A stretch of 64,000 bases of DNA, taken from positions 59,044,184 through 59,108,183 of the forward strand of contig NC_054538.1 in NCBI RefSeq assembly GCF_017654505.1. Direction: 5' to 3'. Both the position numbers and the translations under genes were made by a program. Every line of letters begins with the position of its first letter. The stretch's first letter is position 1. Under the pieces are notes generated by a model. That model made no database searches and was not told the origin of the DNA. It worked only from the letters and a program-made list of their open reading frames with translations. Shown piece by piece: positions 55,763 to 64,000 of the stretch. This DNA comes from Polyodon spathula (Eukaryota; Chordata; Actinopteri; Acipenseriformes; Polyodontidae).

Positions 55763-57372
55763 TAGTGCCTTGCAAAAGTATTCAGACCCCTGACCAATTC
55801 TCTCATATTACTGAATTACAAATAGTACATTGAAATTTCGTTCTGTTTGATATTTTATTTGTAAACACTGAAACTCAGAATCAATTATTGTAAGGTGACA
55901 TTGGTTTTATGTTGGGAAATATTTTTAAGAAAAATAAAAAACTGAAATATCTTTCTTGCATAAGTATTCAACCCCTGTGCTGTGGAAGCTCCCACTTTGC
56001 ACCGTTGAAAGAAACTGCCCTAATGAGGAAACAATTACCTTACCATTGGCCTCCACCTGTGAACCATTAAAGTTGCTGTCACATTTTCTGGATAAAAACC
56101 CCACTGTTGAAGGATCATTGGTAAGGCTGTGAATCTGAAGGAAAATGAAGACCAAAGAGCATTCTACAGAAGCTAGAGATAAAGTAATACAAATGCATAG
56201 ATTAGGGAAAGGGTACAAAATAATATCCAAGTGTTTGGATATCCCAGTGAGCACAGCTGGATCAATAATCAGGAAGTGGAAGCTGCATCACACCACCCAG
56301 GCACTGCCAAGAAAAGACCGTCCCTCAAAACTTCACGCTCAAACAAGAAGGAGACTTGTGAGAGAAGCCACAGAGAGGTGAACAATCACTTTGAAGGAGC
56401 TAGAGAGTTCAATGGCTGGGAGTGGAGTAATGGTGCACAAGTCAACCATATCAAGTGCTCTGCATAACACTGGCCTGTATGGGAGGGTGGCAAGAAAAAG
56501 CCGTTACTCAAAAGTACCATCTGAAAACACGTCTGGAGTTTGTCAGAAAGCATGAGAGTGACCCAGCTGCGATGTGGGAAAAGGTTTTGTGGTCAGATGA
56601 GACCAAGATAGAGCTTTTTGGCCAAAAATCAAAGCGCTATATGTGGTGCAAACACTGCCCATGCCTCAAGACACACCATCCCTACAGTGAAGTATTGTGG
56701 TGGCAGCATCATACTGTGGGGATGCTTCTCATCAACAGGGACTGGGCATCTTGTTACAATTGAAGGAAGAATGGATGGAGCAAAATACAGGAAAATACTG
56801 CAAGAGAATCTGCTTCAGTCCATTAAAAAACTGAAGCTTCGGAGGAAATTCACTTTGCAGCAGGGCAATGATCCCAAGCACAAGGCCAAAGCAACATTGC
56901 AGTGGCTCAAGAACAATAAGGTGAATGTCCTACAGTGGCCCAGTCAAAGTCCTGATCTCAATCCCATTGAGAATCTGTGGCATTATTTGAAAATTGCGGT
57001 CCACAAGCATCGTCCAACCAACCTGAACAACCTGGAGCAAATCTGCCAAGAAGAATGGGCCAAAATCACTCCGACACTGTGTGCAAAGCTGGTACATACT
57101 TACCCCAAAAGACTTAAAACTATTATTGCAGCGAAAGGTGGCTCTACGAAATATTCATGTTTGGGGGTTGAATACTTATGCAAGATATTTCAGTTTTTTA
57201 TTTTTCTTAAAAATATTTCCCAACATAAAACCAATGTCACCTTAGAATAATTGATTTTGAGTTTAAGTGTTTTAAAATAAAATATCGAACAGAACGAAAT
57301 TTCAATGTACCATTTGTAATTCAGTAATATGAGAGAATTGGTCAGGGGTCTGAATACTTTTGCAAACCACTG
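55763..57372 (+). mobile_element. Tc1-type transposon, about 1.6 kb
   Basis: The inverted ends TAGTGCCTTGCAAAAGTATT and its inverse near 57352-57372 extend about 200 bp. TA occurs at both borders (55761-55762 and 57373-57374). It directly follows the previous Tc1 element. Element length is typical of the family. Confidence 0.87.
56145..57193 (+). pseudogene. Tc1-like transposase (second Asp changed to Gly)
   Basis: The ATG at 56145 gives an N-terminal helix-turn-helix (MHRLGKGYKIISKCLDIPVS...SIIRKWK) and a linker LPRKDRPSKL, then a stop at 56379-56381. Further blocks, in other frames, are [13 protein letters not shown] (first Asp, near 56593), GGSIILWGCFSSTGTGHLV, FTLQQGNDPKHKA (the expected Asp of QxDND is GGC, Gly, 56864-56866) and SPDLNPIENLWHYLK (Glu kept). 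The frame from 56618 to past 57190 is open for over 190 codons and runs into the right inverted repeat. Two frameshifts, a stop and the lost Asp make it inactive. Confidence 0.85.
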
Positions 57373-57390
57373 TATATATGTAAAAACACA

Positions 57391-57790
57391 CAGTAGAACC
57401 TCATTTATCTGCACCCCATTCATCCGCAAATTATCCGTGGCTCCCTGGCGAATTTTAGCTCTGAAAATACAGAATGTTATTGCCAATGTAGACTTAATGA
57501 CCCCAGTGCACACATAACGACGCATGCGTCAGTCTAGAACATATCGCATTTAGTGCCAAATTGGACAACAGCAACAGTGATGATGACAGTGGCAGCGGAC
57601 GAAGAGACCAGAAAAACATGTGGAGTAGATGCCAAGACAGCAGCGCTGCAGATGTGAGGATTCATTTCTTCATATGAACAGCAGAAGGATGTCGATTCTG
57701 TAAAATTAGTTCTCTTGAGGCAGTTACTTGGTGTAGCCCAGCAAACATATTTTGCCTGACTAAAACAAAAGACTATGGCTTGGTTTACAT
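57391..57790 (+). mobile_element. Tigger/pogo-like remnant
   Basis: CAGTAGAACCTCATTTATCTG at 57391 is close to the CAGTAGAACCTCGATTATCCG terminus of Tigger elements, with a second ATCCG-type motif following. Downstream, GFISSYEQQKDVDSVKLVLL (about 57657-57716) resembles the C-terminal end of pogo-type transposases. The catalytic part is missing, so this is an internally deleted fragment; the right end was not found. Confidence 0.5.
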
Positions 57791-58019
57791 GTACTTGAAA
57801 AACGCAACTTTAAGAGCAGGGTCAATTGCTCTCTCACGATACAAAATGGCTGTAAAAACACATGTAAACTGGAGCAGGACTCGTGCTTGTGGCTCATGAG
57901 ATTTTAACAGCCAAGATCCTGTTTTTTCTGACTTAATACCACGTAATCTCCAGCAGAAAGGCCATGTAAAACATAGACATCCCCCAACATGCACATTGTA
58001 CATTTATGGACTACTTCAA

Positions 58020-58373
58020 CACTAGAACCGCCGCAGTTATAGTCATACCTACAACTGCCAGCAAATACAAAACTGTAAAAACAAAAGTAGTTTTTAATCT
58101 AAAACAAAAGTAACATATGATTTATCGTGTGTGTGTGTGTGTGTCACTCACAGCACAGCATACAGGTTGAGCTGCCTGCAGCTTTCTGATCGAAATGTTT
58201 CTGCTGAAATGCTGTGGCTAGCTTCAAGACAAAATCTCTCTTACCTTGTACAAAGCGAAGGAATTGATGGCTGCCAGGTCTAGTAGCGATAACTACAGGC
58301 TTGTATATATAAAAACTGAATATTGTCGGTTTATTCAATATAAAAATATGTATTGTAAAAGGTGGTTCTAGTG
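58020..58373. mobile_element. piggyBac-like non-autonomous element
   Basis: CACTAGAAC (58020) and GTTCTAGTG (58373) are inverted ends with TCAA (58016-58019) and TTAA (58374-58377) outside, one mismatch from a TTAA duplication. The minus strand carries a short coding remnant (58144-58338: KPVVIATRPGSHQFLRFVQG and KRDFVLKLATAFQQKHF) that resembles the segment after the catalytic domain of piggyBac transposases. Contains a (GT)n tract at 58123-58144. Confidence 0.68.
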
Positions 58374-58405
58374 TTAATAAAATTGAAATTATAATTTATA
58401 TAATT

Positions 58406-59883
58406 TTGTGTGTGTGTGTGTGTTGGAAAGGTAATCAGACAAACAAGTAGCTAATGCGCGGCATAATTCAGAATGTGCGCGACAGCACATTAATTAATTT
58501 CTCTTGTTAAATGTTTTTATCTTCATGACAGTGCATGAAGCTCTCCTCTCGATATTCAGAGTCGTTCTTTTCCTACTTAGTAAGCAGACACGGACATTTA
58601 AATATCCCCTCCCCTAAATGTCTATGAATTCAGTAATCTGCATTGGTACAGCCGATTTTTTAATTCCTAAATCAGAACTGCATAGCAACGCATTTCCTGA
58701 AAAGTACGGCAAACAGGTTTCGAGGAAAACTGTCATGATATGTGCATGTAATCCCCGCCTATGATGGACTTTCTCAAGGTTCAAAAGAACGACTTGCAGC
58801 AGTGACCTGTTTAAAAAAGCTGCTACGAATGAAAAAAAAAAATACTTCTGTTGGTACGTATTTTGTTGAAATGTAAGAAATGTTAAAATTACCCAGTATG
58901 CTTGTCTATTTCGTTTGAAATCCCATACAGCATATGCATATTTCAGAATTTAAATGGTTGGTCTCTGCTCTTTGCATGAACCCAAGTTGAATTTTTTCTG
59001 CATCTATTGTAATATAAGCATTGAACTCAACAATAACTGTTTGGCCAGGAATAGCACTTAACTGACTTAAAAAGGTCATCCCAAGTTTTCCAGTGATAAG
59101 AACACAATAATGTAATTATCTGATGGAAGATTCATTGCCTCTGAAAACTTTTGAAATACAAATGTGCTGAATACGTAACAACATGTAATCAAAGTGAAAT
59201 GTTCAAAGCAAAATAAATGAACCCTCAGCCCCGGTTAGCTCCAGACATAGCACATTTTTTCTGCTAATGCAAAACTCAAGTTCCCAGTATTAAATCCATT
59301 TGGCTGCTAAACCTGTGAACAGAAGATGAAAAAAATTGCAGTCTTACTCAGATTCCTTTTCATGAACCTAATACTTTCTCTCATTTTAAACCATTTAAAA
59401 TTGAAAGTTTGCCCTAGCTTTCTCTGTTCTTTGCGAAAGACTACAAGTGAATTACTTGTTGTTGTTGTAAAGAATCTGTAACTTCATGCTTCTTTCAAAA
59501 GCAGCTGATTTTGAATTCCATTGAAGGTGCAGTACATTGGTACCACAGCAAGGTGGCAAATTGCATTTGCTTAAGGATAATGTATTGCACAGTACATTAT
59601 TTACATGTGTTTTAATGTCACCAATTTAAGAACAGGACACACATTTTCCCTTATATATTCTTCACAAAACGTGGTATTTCCACTAATATATTCGTATTAA
59701 GGGTAAACAAATCTGAATTATAATTCATTAGTATAATTCTTAAAAAAAAAAAAAAAAACATGTCATTTTATAAGCAATTTTAAACTGGTATTTGTTGCTT
59801 TCTTATCAGTTAAACCTACCTAATGCCATGTATTCCTCCAATTAAAAAAACACTTTTGCAGCTTTCACAAACACAATATACAT
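58406..59883. other. Unassigned DNA
   Basis: A (GT)n tract at 58406-58422 and a poly(A) run near 59742. No gene recognised. Confidence 0.5.
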
Positions 59884-60581
59884 GGTTAGGGTAGACACTG
59901 CTGCTTTAGCTTCCCCGGTCCTGGAATTCCTGACAAGACAGCAGACACCTGCGGCTCCGGCTGCAGCCCGGCTCCGCCATCAGCCGCAGTACCGTACCCT
60001 CCCTCCCCCAGGGGAGATCAGAGTGAATGGGAAGAAGGCAGAGGATGACATGCGATCGATAGCACCCTCCTGGGCTGAGAACTCCTTTTCCACTGAGATG
60101 GAGGAATGAGGGGAGCCTGTGCTCTCTGCTGAGGCAGAGCCTAGTTCCGAGGTGCTCTCGCTAGCTATTGCGCCCTCGCTGTCAAGTTCTATGTCTGCAT
60201 TGATGGAACACGCTGCAACCTTCCCAGCTTTCCCTGATTTCATGGAGGAAGTACGCTGCCTTGGTGCCAAGCATGCTGAAGCAAACTTCACAGCTTGTTT
60301 CTTTGGAAGGCGTGGAGAAGCTGGGCCTGGCAGGTTTTCCCCCAGTTGATTCCAAGGCCTTGGTCAAGGTGGGGGGATTACCCAAGGACCTTGTGTGCCT
60401 AAACCCACACACGGAGATACACCTCAAACTGGCGTATGCAGTGAAGGCACAGGCAGGTATACTGACCGCTTATATGAATGCCATACTGAGGGAAGCCACG
60501 CTCCCAGAGTTGGTGGCTACCGAGTTGCACCTCCTGTCAGGCATCCTGCTCCAGATCTCTGGCCTTAAACGCAAGCCCTAG
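59884..60581 (+). pseudogene. DIRS gag-like remnant
   Basis: Starting with ATG at 59882-59884 the first frame reads a Pro/Ala-rich segment (TRQQTPAAPAAARLRHQ) to a stop at 60107-60109. Another frame from about 60119, then a third from 60261, give GGLPKDLVCLNPHTEIHLKL and AYAVKAQAGILTAYMNAILR to 60581. The helical segment with repeated Ala/Leu resembles the structural protein of DIRS elements. At least two frameshifts. Confidence 0.55.
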
Positions 60582-60989
60582 GCCAGAGCCTGGCAAGCCT
60601 TGTAGTAGCTCACAGACAGCTTTGGCTGTCGCAGACGAGTGTCCCCAGTGCAGATATAGACTCTGTTAGATGTGCCGATATACCCGGGGCATACCTTTGG
60701 GCCAGCTGTGGAGAAGCTCTCCCACGAGAACGTGGGGCATCTTGGTAAGTGGCACGCTACTCCCTCCTCGCAGAAGCATTCCAGGAGGCAGTTCCAGGCT
60801 GTCGCCCTAGGCAACGCCTCAAAGGGCTTCGCCTCAACCTCAGCAGCACCAGCAGGGGCCCTAAAGGCTTGCGGCCTCAGACCCATCCGTTCTCAGCACA
60901 CCAGCTGCAATACTGGCGTGCTTGCACCTTGGAAATCTGTGTGCTTTCTACTGTGCACAATGGTTACGTGCTACAGTTCCGCTTGGGGC

Positions 60990-61745
60990 CTCCTTCTTTA
61001 TAATACATCCATGACAGACCCTCTTCAGGTCTCGGTACTTCAGAAAGAAGGGGCCGCCTTGTTGTGCAAACAAGCCATTGATCTCGCAGACCCGACCTTC
61101 TACAGAGAAGGATTTTACTCAAGATATTTTCTGGTACCCAAGAAGTTCGACGGCTTTCGCCCCATCCTAGACCTGAGACTTCTCAATGAGTTTTTGAAGG
61201 AGAGGAGGTTCCAAAAGCTGAAACTACATCACTTTCTCCAGTCTGTCCAGCCGGACGATTGGTTTACCACCATGGACTTACGGGAGGCGTACTTTTAATG
61301 TTCCCATTCGTCCAGAGCACAGGAAGTTCCTCCGCTTCGCTTTTCAGAGAAACATTTATGAGTTTTCTGTGCTGCCGCTCAGCCTCTCGTTAGCTCCTCG
61401 TACATTTTCAAAGTGCATGGATGTTATCTTGGCCCCCTTGCAGTTGCAGGGGATCAGAGTAATGAACTCGATGACTGGTTGATTTGTTCCCAACCGCGAG
61501 CAGGAGCGATTGTGACAGAGCATCTGGCGAGGCTGGGCCACACCATCCAATGGTGCAAAGAATCGGCTACCCCGGCGCAGTGTACAATGTATTTGGGGCT
61601 CCGGCTCGACTCCAGTATGATGCGGGCATACCTGTTATTATTATAATACCAGCTATTCGACGTTGCCTCTCCCTGTTTCGACAGGGATCGGAGGTTACCT
61701 TGGTGTTGTGCCAAAAATTATTGGGTGATGGTCGCAGCTCTCGAT
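60990..61745 (+). pseudogene. DIRS-type reverse transcriptase remnant
   Basis: One frame to 61298 reads FYSRYFLVPKKFDGFRPILD, LRLLNEFLKERRFQKLKLHH and DWFTTMDLREAYF (palm motif A Asp kept). After a frameshift come RKFLRFAFQRNIYEFSVLPL and SLAPRTFSKCMDV. After a second, the catalytic block NELDDWLICS (Asp pair at 61470-61475, preceded by Glu-Leu in place of Tyr-Leu) and HTIQWCKESATPAQCTMYLG. The remnant stops at a QKLLG-type segment, where RNase H and methyltransferase-like regions would follow but are absent. Confidence 0.8.
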
Positions 61746-61749
61746 GCTG

Positions 61750-62600
61750 GTAGGTCACCTACATTGAAGGTGTATTTAGCAGCTATTTCTGCGTGCCATC
61801 CCCCATAAACTTGGTATCTCCAGGTGCGCATTTTTTGACAACCCAGGAGCACTGTGGTTCCGCCCTCCCAGGAGGACTGTTCTCCCTGAATGGAGCCTTG
61901 ATATTTTACTGGAGGCTCTCATGAAGGCCCCGTTTTGAGCCCATACACTCCATAAAGTTGAAGTATCTGTCTATGAAGACAGCCTTCCTCTTGGCTATCA
62001 CCTCTGTGAAGTGGGTCAGTGAGCTACGGGCGCTGTCGATGCACAGCTCCTGTATGCACATTTGGGACGGTGGTAGCAGGGTGTCACTAATTACAAACCC
62101 TGCTTTCCTCCCTAAGCTGATCACAGCTTTCCATATGAACCAGTCTGTGGAACTGGAGTCTTTCCATCCACCTCAGTTTGCTTTGGAGGAGGATAGGAGA
62201 TTAAACTTCTTCCTTCCTCCTCTAGTGTGGGTATTGGGGTATTACATGGATAGAACAAGAACCCTGAGTCATTCTGACCAGCTCTTTGTCTGTCACGGGA
62301 TACAGACCATAGGACAGCCCTTCTTGAAGCAGCGACTGTCACCCTAGATTGTGAACACGGTCTCGACTGTATATGATTGTGCCTGCTTGCCCTCACCTTG
62401 GAGGGTAGTCGCGCATTCTACCCAAGGATTGGCTACATCTTGGGCCCTCTTCATAGGGTCCTCGCTGTCAGATATCTGTAATACGGCTAGCTGGGCTACG
62501 CCGCATACTTTTTCCAGGTTCTATCGCCTTAACATGATATATCCTTCCTTACCTTCATTAGGAACGAGGGTCCTTGAGGTTGCACGCTTGCACCGCTAAC
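61750..62600 (+). pseudogene. DIRS-type tyrosine recombinase remnant
   Basis: RSPTLKVYLAAISACH (about 61747) is the N-terminal core-binding start. SMKTAFLLAITSVKWVSELR (61958 onward) holds the segment with the first catalytic Arg context (K/R..SEL). The HxxR box reads HSTQ (62414-62425), so the second Arg is Gln. SPHTF/FYRLN-type sequence near 62510-62535 keeps the expected Tyr. Stops at about 61807, 61936 and 62347 break the frame. An intact enzyme would insert the circular cDNA. Confidence 0.8.
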
Positions 62601-62944
62601 CTTGGGTTATGCGAATCTGATGTGTCTCTCATACGCTGCTGTTCCTTCTCCCTCAAGATGGCTCTGGTACACTTTCCCATAAGTAATGTTTTGGTGGGCT
62701 TCTTTGAATTGAAAGGGAAATTTTTTTGAAAGAGAAGACCACCACCAACCAGCGAGGTCGCATCGGTCGCCCTCACGTGTTCCATGCAAAAAGAGAAATG
62801 CCTTCCTTGGGCTGACGGTTTTAACCCCTCGGTAAGCGGGACCAAGGACGTCAACCCAGGAACGGGCCTATCGGCAGCTCTGGTATATCCCATAAGTAAT
62901 GTTTTGGTGGTCACCTTTTCTTTCAGGGAACCAGGGTTACGGTA

Positions 62945-63333
62945 AATAATCTAATGTTTTAAGTACTCACCCAGAGGACTACTGAAACACAGACATCAAC
63001 TAGTTCTCATCAGATTTAATTCTCCCTCGGAGAGTGTAAGTTTCTAACCTTGGTTTAACCCATGATCTTTATCCTGTGGACTATAGAATCAGATGATGAC
63101 TGCGACTACAGTAAACTATTATACTACAGCTGTAACTAAATTGTTAGTATAAGTGCAAATGGTTGCAACATCTGACATCCGTAGCACACACCTTTACGTA
63201 AATGTGCTGTTCCTAAGATAACTGATTACACTTGAGCTAACCCTCTCTTGAAAGCTACTTTTGTATAAGTTGAATGGATCTTACTTTTGTAATACTTTTT
63301 TAAATCAATTGTTTTACCCCCATTATTCTATAT
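62945..63333. other. Unassigned DNA
   Basis: No gene recognised. Confidence 0.5.
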
Positions 63334-63337
63334 TTAA

Positions 63338-64000
63338 CCCTTTGCAGTCCATTTATTCACGCTTGTCAGGCGCATCAGGTCCAATTTATTTTCACATGCA
63401 CTGTTTTATTTTACACGCGCTGTTTACATTTTTTTTTCAGAGTAAAACATGTTTAAAATGCATTGAATCACAAAAGGACACTGAGTACTCTATCTTCAGC
63501 CAAGCCCCACCCCTTGTTCGCTGTATTTTTCACATACCTCTTTACAGATACTGATATAGTGCACACTGATAAATCCTCTACTGATCACTCATTTTATCAC
63601 CAAACTCCTCATTAATGCAAGCTAAGTCATCACTTAATTACTATAACATCTCCAAAACGCTCTGCAAATGTCTGTGATATTCTTTGAACGCTGGATGCAG
63701 AAGCAGCTACCTCCTTTGTTCTGTCCGTGTTATCTCTGTAATACATGGGGCTATGAGTTAGCCCTTTTTTTGGTTTCATTCAACTCTATTGGTCTCACTT
63801 AGCCATTGAAAGCTTTTCTCTGCTTTTTCTGGAGAAAAAACGACTAGAGACCTGTGCTTTACGTTTTTGATGATGTCGGACAGGGTCAGTCATTAGACTG
63901 GAAAGGGAAAATTGCCTCTTTTCACTAGTGCTACAAAAGATTTTACAAAGCTATATAAATAGAACAGCAGCCCAGGTAGCAGGGTCTCCAGCGCCCAGGC
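63338..64000 (+). mobile_element. piggyBac-type element, left end, runs off the window
   Basis: TTAA (63334-63337) is followed by CCCTTTGCAGTCCATTTATT. The CCCTTTGC(A/G)GTCC start after TTAA is a piggyBac-type terminus common in fish as I recall. TCAGGCGCATCAGGTCCAAT and TTTATTTT repeats follow. No transposase frame is visible before the end of the window, and the right end is outside it. Confidence 0.6.

Larger units (their letters stand above)
59884..62941 (+). mobile_element. DIRS-like tyrosine-recombinase retrotransposon, degraded
   Basis: Order: gag-like remnant (59884-60581), reverse transcriptase remnant (about 60990-61745), tyrosine recombinase remnant (61750-62600), then a 3' end with two related blocks containing CCCATAAGTAATGTTTTGGT (about 62677 and 62891), the second followed by TTTCAGGGAACCAGGGTTACGG. 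This order and the 3' repeats are typical of DIRS elements, which integrate through a circular intermediate. The 5' terminal repeat is missing. Base composition is higher in GC than the flanks. Confidence 0.82.

Overview
ORGANISM AND CHARACTER. The window looks like intergenic or deep intronic DNA of a vertebrate, most likely a non-teleost ray-finned fish of the sturgeon/paddlefish type. The grounds are a long tRNA-headed SINE (23186-23645, 31155-31565) of a kind I associate with sturgeons, CORE-like SINEs, Tc1, DIRS, Penelope, CR1-like and piggyBac elements side by side, and many long AT-dinucleotide arrays. The sturgeon assignment is recalled rather than searched. I see no host protein-coding exon I can defend and no functional RNA gene; the coding sequence recognised belongs to transposable elements, nearly all of it broken. 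LAYOUT. 1-14.8 kb: AT-rich DNA with microsatellites, hAT remnants, a hAT-type MITE (3604-4184), two opposed SINE copies (4228-4345, 5324-5537) and a mariner-like remnant (7441-7633). 14.8-19.6 kb: a solo LTR with 4-bp target duplication (14784-15207), then a nearly pristine LTR element, element A (15671-19646, 641-bp LTRs, GTACT duplication). 22.2-24.2 kb: CR1-like LINE pieces, one split by a SINE. 27.0-30.5 kb: a piggyBac-type element whose cysteine-rich domain is interrupted by LTR element B (27479-30154, GTCTG duplication). 31-35.5 kb: a SINE and a Penelope-like element with a GIY-YIG remnant. 40-44 kb: a solo LTR related to A (39993-40464) and element C (41188-44064, minus strand, GGACC duplication). 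45-48.8 kb: two palindromic MITEs around a Tc1 element. 50.8 kb: a 5S rRNA pseudogene fragment. 54.6-58.4 kb: two abutting Tc1 elements, a Tigger-like remnant and a piggyBac-like element. 59.9-62.9 kb: a degraded DIRS-like tyrosine-recombinase retrotransposon. From 63338 a piggyBac-type end runs off the window. HOW THE PIECES RELATE. The main novelty is elements A, B and C. Each has LTRs with a 5-bp target duplication, a TGGTGT...GGGAT primer-site-like motif directly inside the 5' LTR, an A-rich leader, an ATG, one or two CCHC-type zinc knuckles, a protein made largely of tandem repeats whose units are multiples of 3 bp, and no visible reverse transcriptase, protease, RNase H or integrase. A and C also have a polypurine tract; B has lost its own. 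They look like non-autonomous gag-only LTR elements that need an autonomous partner absent from this window. A is young (three LTR differences), B is older and promoter-depleted, and C has a separate LTR and repeat design but the same plan.
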